This document shows, one piece after another, positions 26,437 to 36,880 of a stretch of 64,000 nucleotides of DNA. The notes under the pieces were generated by a model, which saw nothing but the letters and a program-made list of their open reading frames with translations, did no database searches and was not told the origin of the DNA. Source of the stretch: Candidatus Obscuribacter sp. (GTDB lineage Bacteria; Cyanobacteriota; Vampirovibrionia; Obscuribacterales; Obscuribacteraceae); assembly GCA_021772135.1 (NCBI GenBank), contig JADYXQ010000036.1, forward strand, positions 1 to 64,000, written 5' to 3'. Position 1 is the first letter of the stretch. Each line of letters starts with the position of its first letter. A program made the translations under genes and the position numbers.

Positions 26437-28527
26437 ATGGGTGATCTAGATCTACCTCTTCAAATATCCATAGGCTGCGGCTTGCTCGCAGTTCTGTATG
26501 GACTTTGGGCCGGCAAAAGTGTCTTGGACATGAGTCCGGGTAACGAACGTATGCAATCAATTGCAGCGGCGATTCAAGAAGGCGCAAACGCCTACATGAA
26601 TAAGCAGTACACAGCCATCGCCGGAGTTGGCGCTGTGCTCTTCTTCGTCATTGGATACTTTATTGGTTGGACTTCCGCTGCCGGATTTTTAGTAGGCGCC
26701 ATTCTCTCTTCTATCTCAGGATTTGTCGGCATGTATGTTTCAGTACGCGCCAATGTGCGAACTGCTGAAGCTGCAAGAAATGGTCTTGAATCCGCACTGG
26801 CAGTAGCATTTAAAGGCGGCTCCGTCACAGGGTTGCTCGTAGTGGGTTTGGGCTTACTCGGTGTTTCGATTTTCTATTACTTCACTCACGACGTTAACGC
26901 TCTGGTTAGCCTCGGATTTGGTGCCTCGCTAATTTCGGTATTCGCCAGATTGGGCGGCGGCATTTATACCAAAGCTGCTGACGTAGGCGCTGACCTGGTT
27001 GGGAAAGTCGAAGCCGGCATTCCTGAAGATGACCCAAGAAACCCAGCCGTAATTGCCGACAACGTAGGCGATAACGTGGGCGACTGTGCCGGTATGGCTG
27101 CCGATTTGTTCGAGACTTACGCAGTAACTGCTGTTGCCACCATGTTGCTGGGCCATGAATTATTCAAAGCTCAAATGGTCGGCGACGTTGCTAAGTACGT
27201 CGTTGAGTATCCACTGGTACTGGGCGCCGTTTCAATCGTCACATCAATCATTGGTTGCATGTGCGTCAAGCTTGGAAAAAGCACCAACATCATGGGTGCG
27301 CTCTATAAAGGTTTGATCGTAGCCGGCGTACTTGCCGGTGTTGCCTTCTACTTCGTCACCGATAAGATGATGCAAGGTCTGACCATGAACGGCAACCCCA
27401 TTAGCGCCATGAATTTCTTCTACGCGTCAATGGTTGGTTTAGTCGTCACCGGTCTGCTCGTGTACATCACTGAATATTACACATCGACTTCTTATGGTCC
27501 TGTGAAATACATTGCTAAAGCTTCCGAAACCGGACACGCCACCAACATCATCGCTGGTCTGGCTGTATCTATGAAATCTACAGCCTGGCCTGTTCTTTCA
27601 ATCGTTGTTGGTATTCTCGTGGCCTTTGCCCTGGCAGGCGTTTACGGCGTGGCACTAGCTGCGATGGCAATGCTTTCAATGGCTGGAATTATCGTAGCCA
27701 TTGACTCATACGGACCAATTACAGATAACGCCGGCGGTATTGCTGAAATGGCCGAAATGCCAAAAGAAGTACGCGCCGTTACCGATCCGCTTGATGCCGT
27801 GGGTAATACCACTAAGGCCGTCACCAAAGGTTATGCCATCGGTTCTGCCGGTCTGGCCGCCATTGTTTTGTTCAGCTCATACACTCAAGAATTGAACGCT
27901 CACATTCTCGCTAAAGGCGGCGTCGCCATCACCTTCGATCTTTCAAGCCCATATGTTCTGGCTGGATTGTTCATAGGTGGTTTGATTCCATTCCTCTTCG
28001 CTGCCCTGGCAATGGAAGCTGTTGGAGCTGCCGGTGGCATGGTAGTGGAAGAAGTTAGACGTCAGTTCCGCGAGATTCCGGGGATCATGGAAGGTACTGC
28101 TAAACCAGACTATGCCAGATGCGTCAGTATCGTCACTGGTGCCGCTATTCAAAAAATGATTGTCCCTGCATTGCTCCCGGTGCTCACACCAGTAGTGATT
28201 GCCTTGATTGGTGCCTTCTATCTGAATGCCGCCCTTCCTGGTGAATATGCTGCTGCCAAAATTCTTGGTGGCATTCTCGTCGGTTCAATCATTACAGGTT
28301 TGTTCGTGGCCATTTCCATGACCTCCGGTGGTGGCGCCTGGGATAACGCTAAGAAATACATTGAAGAAGGAAACCACGGCGGCAAGGGCTCCGATGCTCA
28401 CAAAGCTGCGGTTACCGGCGACACTGTAGGCGACCCTTACAAAGACACTGCCGGCCCTGCCATCAACCCGATGATCAAGATTTTGAACATCGTGGCATTG
28501 CTGCTGGTTACCTTGCTCGTTCGCTAA
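26437..28527 (+). CDS. hppA: Membrane-bound proton-translocating pyrophosphatase
   Basis: [96 protein letters not shown]. Confidence 0.97.
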   Translation: MGDLDLPLQISIGCGLLAVLYGLWAGKSVLDMSPGNERMQSIAAAIQEGANAYMNKQYTAIAGVGAVLFFVIGYFIGWTSAAGFLVGAILSSISGFVGMYVSVRANVRTAEAARNGLESALAVAFKGGSVTGLLVVGLGLLGVSIFYYFTHDVNALVSLGFGASLISVFARLGGGIYTKAADVGADLVGKVEAGIPEDDPRNPAVIADNVGDNVGDCAGMAADLFETYAVTAVATMLLGHELFKAQMVGDVAKYVVEYPLVLGAVSIVTSIIGCMCVKLGKSTNIMGALYKGLIVAGVLAGVAFYFVTDKMMQGLTMNGNPISAMNFFYASMVGLVVTGLLVYITEYYTSTSYGPVKYIAKASETGHATNIIAGLAVSMKSTAWPVLSIVVGILVAFALAGVYGVALAAMAMLSMAGIIVAIDSYGPITDNAGGIAEMAEMPKEVRAVTDPLDAVGNTTKAVTKGYAIGSAGLAAIVLFSSYTQELNAHILAKGGVAITFDLSSPYVLAGLFIGGLIPFLFAALAMEAVGAAGGMVVEEVRRQFREIPGIMEGTAKPDYARCVSIVTGAAIQKMIVPALLPVLTPVVIALIGAFYLNAALPGEYAAAKILGGILVGSIITGLFVAISMTSGGGAWDNAKKYIEEGNHGGKGSDAHKAAVTGDTVGDPYKDTAGPAINPMIKILNIVALLLVTLLVR

Positions 28528-28550
28528 TAAATAGATGATCTGAAAAAGAG

Positions 28551-28587
28551 TGGCCGGGTTAGACTAATAGTCTTCCCGGCCATTTTT
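28551..28587 (+). terminator. Rho-independent terminator after hppA
   Basis: TGGCCGGG-TTA-GACT-AAT-AGTC-TTCCCGGCCA followed by TTTTT. Confidence 0.85.
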
Positions 28588-28612
28588 GTCTCCACTTCTT
28601 CAAGAGGATGCC

Positions 28613-28990
28613 ATGCAAATTCGTCTCTTCAATCGCCAGGACGACAAAGAATTGCGCGCATTGGTTCAATCAATCAATGAGAGCCAGGGAACAGTTATGG
28701 ATCTTGACGGCAAAGACAACGATTTGCGCAATGTTGAAGGTACCTATTTTGGCCACGATGGTCTTTTTCTCGTGGCTGACGACGAAGGCACCATCGTTGC
28801 ATTTTGCGGTGCACGCATAGGTACAGAATCCAGCAACGTGGCCGGCGAGACTTTGGAGATTACAAGGCTATGGGCTAAAGATGGCCTTGATAAAACTATC
28901 GTCGACCGGTTGATAAGCATTGTAAGCAATCATGCCTGGCAATTAGATTTTGAAAAAGTCAGTGTTAGCGATGAATTGGTCGCAATTTAG
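28613..28990 (+). CDS. Small protein, possibly GNAT-like
   Basis: MQIRLFNRQDDKELRALVQSINESQG..., weakly acetyltransferase-like; AAGAGG upstream of ATG 28613. Confidence 0.5.
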   Translation: MQIRLFNRQDDKELRALVQSINESQGTVMDLDGKDNDLRNVEGTYFGHDGLFLVADDEGTIVAFCGARIGTESSNVAGETLEITRLWAKDGLDKTIVDRLISIVSNHAWQLDFEKVSVSDELVAI

Positions 28991-29125
28991 TTCAGCCAAC
29001 TTTCATGGATGAATTTTGCTGTACGGTCAACCACCCTCAAAAATTCTGCTAAAGAATTTTACAACCTACAAGTTGTAAGAAAATACAACTCTTAGGTTGT
29101 AAAAAAACCCTAGACAGCAAATCGG

Positions 29126-29149
29126 GACCCTCCACTGAGAGTCCCGAAA
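29126..29149 (-). terminator. Hairpin downstream of the SLH gene
   Basis: CGGGACCCTC-CACT-GAGAGTCCCG stem-loop immediately past the stop codon of the minus-strand gene. Confidence 0.55.
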
Positions 29150-29176
29150 AGCCACCAAAACAAGGCGACAAAAGAT

Positions 29177-31630
29177 CTACTGAGGCTCAATACCCACTCT
29201 AATCTGCGGTAAATTCTTACCAAGATTATTGAGAGTCTGGTAGGTCAATGCAGCAACGTCTGCACGTGTCGCATTAACGTTCGGCTTGATCTGACTGGGG
29301 TCAGGATAGCTAACGATAATGTGGGCCTTCGCTGCTTTAGCAACGGAAGGGGCAGCCCAGGCCGGTACTGAAGAACCATCTCCATAAGAATTGAGAATGG
29401 CAGTATCGCCACCGGATGCATTACCAGGCAATGCCTTAGCTAAAATCACAAGCGCTTGAGCACGGGTGATCTTATCTTCGGGCTTGAAGCTGCCATCAGG
29501 GAAACCAGTTACCAGGCCGGCCTGGCTTACAGCTGCAATCGCGCGATTGGCCCAGTAAGAACTTGAAACGTCAGCAAAATTAGCTGGCCCTGAAGCGGCT
29601 GGCAAACTCAATGCCTTAACTGCAATGGCAGCGAATTGCGCGCGGGTGATGCCATCATCAGGCTTGAATGAACCATCAGGGAAACCACCGATGATACCGC
29701 GTTGCGTTAGCTGACCAACATATGATTCCGCCCAGTGGCCCTTTGTATCAAATGGTACGCTTGAACTCGAAATCGGTGGAGAAACAGGAGCTGCAGCCAT
29801 AAGTCTGGTCATATCGCTCTCGAATTTATCTAGATCGCGATTGACTGACATGGACTCCCAATCTGTCAAAGACTTTCCAGAAGCCCTTAAGGAACTTTCG
29901 ACACCATTGATGCGGTCCAATTCTTTGCGTAAGTCAGTAATTTGATTACTGTTCAAGCTTCCGGCAGCTTCAGCGTCGCTGAGCTTTTTGCTCAGTTGAG
30001 ATTGCCTGCGATTGATATCAGGTAAAGGCGTAATGGCGCCATCAAGTTTAGCGGTAACGCTTTCATATTCGCGGTTCATTGCTAAAACTTGCTGGTCAGT
30101 AAAGTGGCCGTTGCCGGAACGCATGGCTGATTCCAAATCTGCGGCACGGGCCAGGTCAGCTCTAAACTCATTAGCCTGAGCCGGAGTCAAACGACCTGAA
30201 GCCACGCCGTCTTCGATGCGTTTGGCCAGCTCTGTTTTCTTACTGCCAACATCAGGTAATGCCACCATCGAGCGGCGCAAGCGATTATTGATTTTTTCGA
30301 GATCATCAGCCAGCGAAAGAGTCTCAGCGTCTGTGAGCAAACCGTCAGCACGGAATAAACGCTCATTGGCAGCTACTCTGTCAAACTCGCTGCGCATCTG
30401 CCCGTACACTTCTTCAGAGATGCGCTGATTATTGCGCGCGGCATCAAGTTGAGATTGCAAGCGACTTCTGCGCTCGGCCAGTGAATTATTGGCACCAGGT
30501 CCGCCGGGACCACCTGGAGATGAAACGAGGCTGCGCTCAAGACGTTTGTTTAATCTGCCAAGATCATTGGCCAGTGTCAAAGTCTCAGTATCAGTGAGTG
30601 CTCCGTCGGCACGGAATGTAGCCTCCAGGCCACTGATGCGATCGAATTCTTGCTTGAGAGTTGCCAGTTCTTGTGCGTCTAACTTACCTGATGACTGACC
30701 TGTAACTAAGCGCTCCGAAATCTGGCGTTGCATATCATTGATACCGGGCCCGGCACCACCAGAATTATTACTGATTGCGGTAAAGCGTTCGAGCTTACTG
30801 TTAAGGCGCTCCAGATCAAGAGCCAAGGACAATTGGTCTTCGGTACTGAGAATGCGGCCGTTAGCCGTCATTGACGTATTGCGAGCGGCAATGCGGTTCA
30901 ATTCCTGACGATAGTTTTCGGCATCGGCTGCATTGATACGATTGGCAGTGGCAAGATCGTTAATGCGAGTAAAGAGATCTTTGCCTCTGGCAGTGAGATC
31001 CATGTCGCCGCCTGTACGAGCTTTAAGTTGAGTTTCAACCGTGCTCGATAGGTGATCGAGTTCCAGAGCCAGTTCCAGTGTTTGAGTGCTGGTCAGCGCT
31101 CCTGCTGATTTGTAAGTCGCTTCTTTAGCGTTGATACGACCAAGAGTTCTTTTAAATTCGGCTGCTTCCATTGAAGAAAGTCGGCCAGATGTAACAGCGT
31201 CATTCAATCTGGTTTGAATATCCTGTTCGCGACCGTCCAGATCAGTAAGTCCAATTGCGGTGCGCTCATGCATACCTTTTTCAATATTTGTGGAGAGCGC
31301 GTCAAGTTCGAGCGTCAGTCTGGCTTTTTGAAAGAACGAAAATCTGCCGCCGGCTTTATAGCCGTCTTCAGCATTTTTCAAACGCACCAATTCTTGTTTG
31401 AATGGTGCCGCTTCAGCTGCAGTCAGACGACCTGCAGTAACCGCATCGGCAATTTTCTTATCGAGATCAAAACGCCTTTTTTCTACATCCAGCATTGATT
31501 GCATTGGATTGAAATTATTGCCACCATATTGCGCCTGTGCCGACGGTACCAAAACTCCATTGGCAATGGTCGTGACAACTGTTGCCATAGCTAACGATGT
31601 AGCCAATCCGATCTTCTTTGGCGAACGCAT
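29177..31630 (-). CDS. SLH-domain surface protein with seven helical tandem repeats
   Basis: C-terminal SLH repeats (DTKGHWAESYVGQLTQRGIIGGFPDGSFKPDDGITRAQFAAIAVKAL); N-terminal ~75-aa repeats of the form LxxRLxDAxxSGRLsxxEAxxfrxELxRIxxxExxxra.G.Ltd.etLxLaxdLxxLnxrLer. Confidence 0.9.
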   Translation of the reverse strand: MRSPKKIGLATSLAMATVVTTIANGVLVPSAQAQYGGNNFNPMQSMLDVEKRRFDLDKKIADAVTAGRLTAAEAAPFKQELVRLKNAEDGYKAGGRFSFFQKARLTLELDALSTNIEKGMHERTAIGLTDLDGREQDIQTRLNDAVTSGRLSSMEAAEFKRTLGRINAKEATYKSAGALTSTQTLELALELDHLSSTVETQLKARTGGDMDLTARGKDLFTRINDLATANRINAADAENYRQELNRIAARNTSMTANGRILSTEDQLSLALDLERLNSKLERFTAISNNSGGAGPGINDMQRQISERLVTGQSSGKLDAQELATLKQEFDRISGLEATFRADGALTDTETLTLANDLGRLNKRLERSLVSSPGGPGGPGANNSLAERRSRLQSQLDAARNNQRISEEVYGQMRSEFDRVAANERLFRADGLLTDAETLSLADDLEKINNRLRRSMVALPDVGSKKTELAKRIEDGVASGRLTPAQANEFRADLARAADLESAMRSGNGHFTDQQVLAMNREYESVTAKLDGAITPLPDINRRQSQLSKKLSDAEAAGSLNSNQITDLRKELDRINGVESSLRASGKSLTDWESMSVNRDLDKFESDMTRLMAAAPVSPPISSSSVPFDTKGHWAESYVGQLTQRGIIGGFPDGSFKPDDGITRAQFAAIAVKALSLPAASGPANFADVSSSYWANRAIAAVSQAGLVTGFPDGSFKPEDKITRAQALVILAKALPGNASGGDTAILNSYGDGSSVPAWAAPSVAKAAKAHIIVSYPDPSQIKPNVNATRADVAALTYQTLNNLGKNLPQIRVGIEPQ

Positions 31631-31843
31631 ACTTCCCCTTTACATGTACTGTTAGACTCTTCTCGCGCGGCGCTGAACACTTAACGGTTTACAGGCGCAC
31701 AGTCTTGCCTCTATGCAACCCGGTGCAAAGAGCAGACCTGTGCTAAAGACTCAACAATAGCGTAATTGGTTCCCATAATTGCCGCGAAAGACCATACGTG
31801 GCTCATTTGGAACATATCGAACTGACAAATTGGTTTGTTGTTT

Positions 31844-32218
31844 TTAGCCAAGCAGCCGTGAAATCAGAGCGAAATATGACTCAAGGTCGCCTCGCGACAA
31901 ACCTAATTGTGGGCCGTGGTCTTCTGCCACCATGTTCGAAATTGCTTCTTGATTGTTGAGCAAAAAAGTAATGAAAGACTTTTCTTTGCTACCAGCCGGT
32001 GCGCTGCTTTGAGCGTAAGCCAGTTCTGTTTGCTCAATGAAACCGTTGCCGTTTTTGTCTAACTTGTCGAACGCTTTGTAGGCGAAGTCGCGTATAGCAA
32101 TGATGTCGCGTAGGTCGCCATCTTCTTCTTCAGAATTCATCCACTGGCGGTCAAAGCCGTCAGTACCCGCTACGTCATTTTGGCCGCCATTTTCGCCCAT
32201 ATTCGCCATTCGCCCCAT
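31844..32218 (-). CDS. EF-hand-like protein
   Basis: FDKLDKNGNGFIEQTELAYAQ matches an EF-hand calcium loop (DKNGNGFIEQTE). Confidence 0.7.
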   Translation of the reverse strand: MGRMANMGENGGQNDVAGTDGFDRQWMNSEEEDGDLRDIIAIRDFAYKAFDKLDKNGNGFIEQTELAYAQSSAPAGSKEKSFITFLLNNQEAISNMVAEDHGPQLGLSRGDLESYFALISRLLG

Positions 32219-32325
32219 TACAAAAGTGTCTGACTTATGATTCCACGGCAGCTTCCGGTCAAAACCGTTTGAGTCATTGCGTTAAGGGGCAAGTAATTGC
32301 TAGCAACCGGAGAAGATTTAAGGTT

Positions 32326-32475
32326 ATGGCGGACGAGCATCTCAATAAAATGTGGCTGGCGGTTATTGCCGGTTTACTCATCGCCACCTCTAATACCTGG
32401 CTTTTTCATCCTGAGCAAAAGCATTCTATATATAGCGCGCCCTGGGTCTACCCTGGTGACCAGCCACCGGCCTGA
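32326..32475 (+). CDS. Very small putative membrane protein
   Basis: MADEHLNKMWLAVIAGLLIATSNTWLFHPEQKHSIYSAPWVYPGDQPPA; one TM segment; short, so tentative. Confidence 0.35.
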   Translation: MADEHLNKMWLAVIAGLLIATSNTWLFHPEQKHSIYSAPWVYPGDQPPA

Positions 32476-32478
32476 TGC

Positions 32479-33525
32479 TCAGATCAGGTGCAGAACGGCA
32501 AACAGGCGAAAGAGCGTGAAGGCGAACATTGCCGAAAGTGGAATGGTTAACAGCCATGCTCTGGCCATTTCAGTGGCGACCAGCCAGTGCACACCTTTGC
32601 GGCGATTGGCGTAACCCACGCCCATAACAGTCGAAGCGATTACCTGCGAAGCCGCAACGGGCCCACCGGTAAGCGAGCCCACCAATACCACCACTGCCGA
32701 GGCCAACTCGCTGACAAAACCATGCACCGGACGCTGCTTGAATATACCAAAACCAACACGCTTAAGAATGCCGGGGGCCATTGCCACTACCCCTAGTGTC
32801 AGGCAGGCACCAATAGAGATTCGCACCCAGAGGGGAATGGAGTCGCTCGAATTGAACGGATTTTGATGACCGCTCATGCTCGCAGCACTGAGCGCCAATA
32901 CCACCACACCCATAATTTTTTGACTGTCATTAGCTCCGTGGCCAAATGCGAGAACGGGCAAGACGAACCACTGCGCGGCTTTAAGAGCATTGTTGACTCT
33001 AACGGTGGCGCGCGAAAGTAGGAATTGCAGCAAGTGAAGAGTGAAATAACCAGCAGTAAAACCAATTAGCGGCGACAAAAATAAAGTGGCAATGACTTTG
33101 CAAACGCCAGTGGCATGCAGCCATGAAACTTCCCCCCAGACAATATATTCAAAATTACCGGTTGAGGCAAAAATGGCACCGATCAGCCCTCCCACTAATG
33201 CATGAGTTGAACTTGATGGCACCCGCAGCAAACGGGTGAGAAAATTCCACCCGACAGCTGCTAAAAGACCACAACCGAGCACACTTAAAAAAGCTTCGCC
33301 CCGCGGATAATTTGTAATGCCGGCAATAGCAGAAGCTACTTGCGAGCCACCAAAAACGGCGCCCAGAAACTCAAAGACGGCGGTGAGCAAAACTCCCTGC
33401 CAGAGCCGCAAAGACCTTGACGCAATTGGGCTGGCCGCTACGGAGCTGCCATCCTGAAAGCCATTGGTATATGCAAAAACGCATCCGCAAATGAAGACAA
33501 AAAGAAAGTGAGGATTTACTGTCAT
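32479..33525 (-). CDS. PiT-family inorganic phosphate transporter
   Basis: NGFQDGSSVAASPIASRSL, SSSTHALVGGLIGA, VLAFGHGANDSQKIMGVV, GSLTGGPVAASQVIASTVMGVGYANRRKGVHW. Confidence 0.92.
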   Translation of the reverse strand: MTVNPHFLFVFICGCVFAYTNGFQDGSSVAASPIASRSLRLWQGVLLTAVFEFLGAVFGGSQVASAIAGITNYPRGEAFLSVLGCGLLAAVGWNFLTRLLRVPSSSTHALVGGLIGAIFASTGNFEYIVWGEVSWLHATGVCKVIATLFLSPLIGFTAGYFTLHLLQFLLSRATVRVNNALKAAQWFVLPVLAFGHGANDSQKIMGVVVLALSAASMSGHQNPFNSSDSIPLWVRISIGACLTLGVVAMAPGILKRVGFGIFKQRPVHGFVSELASAVVVLVGSLTGGPVAASQVIASTVMGVGYANRRKGVHWLVATEMARAWLLTIPLSAMFAFTLFRLFAVLHLI

Positions 33526-33527
33526 CG

Positions 33528-34196
33528 CTAACTGATTTTGACAATGACATGACGCAACTTCTCCGCCGCAGTGTCAATGCAAGTGGCGGTGTGCATCATA
33601 GTGCGGTAGACCTCAAGTGTGCGCAAAATAGTTTTGAAATCATTGACCTCAAATAATTCGCGCATAGCCTGTCGATACATTTTCTCAAATCGAGTTTCGG
33701 ATTTGCGAGCAAGACTAGCCTGGGCTGAAGCTTCGGTAAGATTTTTATCGAGATTACGAAAGGAATTGTAGAGACAGCGCGTGCCTTCAACTAGAGTGCG
33801 CGCCATTTCAGACAGGGTTGAATCACGCGGACAATAATTGAGCGCTTCCACTTCGCGCGCGCTGTCTTTAGCTGAATTAATTACTTCATCGAGCCTGACG
33901 GACAGATCATATATGTCTTCCCTATCGAATGGAGTAACGAACGATTCTGCTAATTTCAAATGCAACGATGCTTTTTGCTCGTCGGCTTGACGCTCAAGAT
34001 CTCGCACCAGCTGACAGCGTTCATAGGCACCGGTACTGAGCCAGACTTCCAGAGCTTCTACCCCTTTCAATGTGGTGTCGGCCTGAGCAATGAGCAATGC
34101 GTAAAAATCGATGCGTGGCTCAAAAAAATGCGAGAGACCAGGCAATTTTTTCTGCAGCAAATGCCAGAAAGATTTCTTGGAAGATGATGCCATCAC
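33528..34196 (-). CDS. DUF47/PhoU-like phosphate transport accessory protein
   Basis: FVTPFDREDIYDLSVRLDEVINSAKDSAREVEAL; directly upstream of the PiT gene in the same orientation, the usual pairing. Confidence 0.88.
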   Translation of the reverse strand: MMASSSKKSFWHLLQKKLPGLSHFFEPRIDFYALLIAQADTTLKGVEALEVWLSTGAYERCQLVRDLERQADEQKASLHLKLAESFVTPFDREDIYDLSVRLDEVINSAKDSAREVEALNYCPRDSTLSEMARTLVEGTRCLYNSFRNLDKNLTEASAQASLARKSETRFEKMYRQAMRELFEVNDFKTILRTLEVYRTMMHTATCIDTAAEKLRHVIVKIS

Positions 34197-34216
34197 AACC
34201 TGCTTGTTTTGACTTC

Positions 34217-35344
34217 TCAGGCACTAGCGTCACTCTCACTGAGGGCCGATTTTAATGCTGTAAGAAAATCATCGCCTTTGATTCGAGTTTCTTCACCATC
34301 GGTCAGCTTGAGCCGGGCAATTATGTCATCGATGCCGTTGAATTGCCAGCGACACTTGCCATTTTCGAGTTTACTCAAAGTTTTTGCCAGGGCGGTCAAA
34401 TCAATTCTCTTCTTTAGCGGCCGTGAAACATAATCGACCCAGGTTTCATAGCGATAATAAAATTCATAGCGCTTGCCGCACATTACTAAAATGCGCATGC
34501 GCTGGGTGCGATTGTGTATTGCCATCGGGTGCAACACTGATGAAATCCAGCTGGCGCAATGCTCTCGATCAAAAGTAGCAAAGGCATTTTCTTCTATGCG
34601 CACTACCAGCAAATCAATCTCCGGATATTCGATCAGTGAAATTTTGCCTGCTTCGATAGCATCTTCTGTACGGGTAAGAAAATCATCTTCATCGCGCCAG
34701 TAGCGCCGCAGATTATCTATTTTTTGCATAATCTTTGGCAGGCGCACCAGCAGCTCGTCATAGAGTATTGCCGTTATCTCGGGATGAGGTCGGGCAAAAA
34801 CTCCGGAATTGAGAGGAGAGAGCCCCGGATTGGCCCATGCAGACAAAACGAAAGAAACTCTGGCTGATTCGCGATCATTAAAAACACCAAAGTCTCCGGC
34901 ACTGGCTATATCGATTAGCGCGTGACGCTCTTCGGCTGCTGCTTGCGGATTGAGAATGGCATACAAACTGACCAATCCATCTTCGTCAAAATGATTGTTT
35001 GATACCACACTGCAAGCAGCCTCAGGCGTGGCACTATCTCGCTCAAGATACCGATAGACAATTTGCGCCGATAAGTCGTCTTTATAAACAGCCGGAGTGC
35101 CGCTGGCGGGCCAATGCGAAAGCGTAAGTACGGTGCCATCGTTTGCTTTTCCGTCCACAATCAAATTGGGAGTACCACCCAATTTGTGATAAGGCACGTA
35201 GCGCATTCGCAGACACCGTGATTCCGAGACTCTTATTACCAGCTTATCAAAAAGAGAACCCGCTGGGTCGCGAAAATCATTGCAGACATCAAGTTTTAGA
35301 TTTCTCTTTAATCTAAAGGTGGAGTGAAAATTCGGCTCAACCAA
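34217..35344 (-). CDS. Conserved hypothetical protein (possibly DUF6687-like)
   Basis: MRYVPYHKLGGTPNLIVDGKANDGTVLTLSHWPASGTP...SNNHFDEDGLVSLYAILNP; family assignment from memory. Confidence 0.5.
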   Translation of the reverse strand: MVEPNFHSTFRLKRNLKLDVCNDFRDPAGSLFDKLVIRVSESRCLRMRYVPYHKLGGTPNLIVDGKANDGTVLTLSHWPASGTPAVYKDDLSAQIVYRYLERDSATPEAACSVVSNNHFDEDGLVSLYAILNPQAAAEERHALIDIASAGDFGVFNDRESARVSFVLSAWANPGLSPLNSGVFARPHPEITAILYDELLVRLPKIMQKIDNLRRYWRDEDDFLTRTEDAIEAGKISLIEYPEIDLLVVRIEENAFATFDREHCASWISSVLHPMAIHNRTQRMRILVMCGKRYEFYYRYETWVDYVSRPLKKRIDLTALAKTLSKLENGKCRWQFNGIDDIIARLKLTDGEETRIKGDDFLTALKSALSESDASA

Positions 35345-36654
35345 TCGCGAAAAGACCTGGCCCAGTCTGACGATTGAAAGGATTGCTTTTCAACCATACG
35401 AGTGTAGGCGCCATTGATTTCTAAATTGTATGGCGACATCGCATGAGCCATTTCATAGTAGCGCAGGGCGTCGGTGTAGTTGTGAGCATAATTCTCTTCG
35501 AGTTTGCCGAGCAAATACAAACCATCCACCGATTTTGGATCTTCCGCCAGAAACTTCACCAGCTCTGACTTAGCCGTATGCGGCAAATTGCGCTTATAGA
35601 GCATGTCGGCGAGATAGTAATGAAACGCCGGTCTAACATTCATTTTGTCTTTGGCGAGACGCGCATAAAATTGATTTAGCTGTTCTTCTATAAAGGATGC
35701 GGACATCGTCCTTATCATATTCGAAAGCACTTCTGCTGATACCAACGGTCCGCCCTGATATTGGGCCTCTTTTCGAAGAAAATAAAGAGCCGGCTGCATG
35801 GCCGCTTTACAATGGCCACACCAGTAGCGGCAGCGCAAAAGATCTTCAGCCGTACGAGCGTAACTGGGCGATTGATCGTAGAGATTTTGCAAGGGCACAA
35901 TTGCTTGCTCGAACTTTCCCTGGTTAATCAAAGCCGCCGCTTTTACCTGCAATGCTAGCGGGTATTTGGGATATTGCGCCAGCTCTTCGTCGGCTAACTT
36001 AATAGCTTTGTCTGGAGCGATTTCTTCGTACATCTCGCCCAGTTCAGCAGCCAGGTGTTTAATTTTGGAGCCGGAGTCATAAGCCTGTTTAAGCACGCGT
36101 TCCGCGGCGTACCAGTGCTTATTGTCTTTAAAGTTCTTGCCCATGAAATACAATATTTCGGGCGAATTGGGAAAGCGTTTGAGTGATTTCTCCAACAACA
36201 CAGTTGCCGCTTGAGATTCATGCCTTGCCAAAATGTGATTCATGATACCCGCGGTAGCTCTGGGATCATTCGGGCCAAGTTTATCAGCCAGCTCATACTC
36301 GGCCACGGCCTGGTCTGGCAGACCAAGTTCGTCGAAGACCAGGCCCAAATAAAGATGCAGCTTGTAATTGCTGGGATATTTTCCCACCAGCTCTTCCATT
36401 TGACGCTGCGAAGCATCAGTCAGCCGTCGGCCGTCGAGCTCTTCTTGAACGCGTCTGAGCACATCTGCCACGACCATTCCACCTGGAAGCTGGGCGTCGG
36501 TCAATTCGGCTTTGCGCAAATCAAGCTGCTGTGTCGTTTCGGCCCCAACTGGACAGGCACCGGCAACGAAAGTGAAACAAGTGATGGCACCCGCGATGGC
36601 AAATTTGATTGGTCGTGTCACTCTAAACGTCCTTCCAACAAGTTTTTTATTCAC
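35308..36654 (-). CDS. TPR-repeat protein
   Basis: Signal-like N-terminus and tandem TPRs (NYKLHLYLGLVFDELGLPDQAVAEYELADKLGPNDPRA). Confidence 0.85.
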   Translation of the reverse strand: MNKKLVGRTFRVTRPIKFAIAGAITCFTFVAGACPVGAETTQQLDLRKAELTDAQLPGGMVVADVLRRVQEELDGRRLTDASQRQMEELVGKYPSNYKLHLYLGLVFDELGLPDQAVAEYELADKLGPNDPRATAGIMNHILARHESQAATVLLEKSLKRFPNSPEILYFMGKNFKDNKHWYAAERVLKQAYDSGSKIKHLAAELGEMYEEIAPDKAIKLADEELAQYPKYPLALQVKAAALINQGKFEQAIVPLQNLYDQSPSYARTAEDLLRCRYWCGHCKAAMQPALYFLRKEAQYQGGPLVSAEVLSNMIRTMSASFIEEQLNQFYARLAKDKMNVRPAFHYYLADMLYKRNLPHTAKSELVKFLAEDPKSVDGLYLLGKLEENYAHNYTDALRYYEMAHAMSPYNLEINGAYTRMVEKQSFQSSDWARSFRDWLSRIFTPPLD

Positions 36655-36880
36655 GCAACCACCTAATCGTAGCGATTATAGCCCCCTTTGGCAGTAGATT
36701 AAATATCACTAACCCTGATGGATGCCAGGATGTTTGTTGATTTAAATGCCTGAGCAAATGGGAATAAGCATATTGGTGCATCTTTTGCAGGCGTCGTGTT
36801 TCAGTGCCTGAACGGAATCCGAAAATTGAAAATTATCGGCACTGATCTTTGTAATTTGATTTTCCCGGGGGGAATGACAC

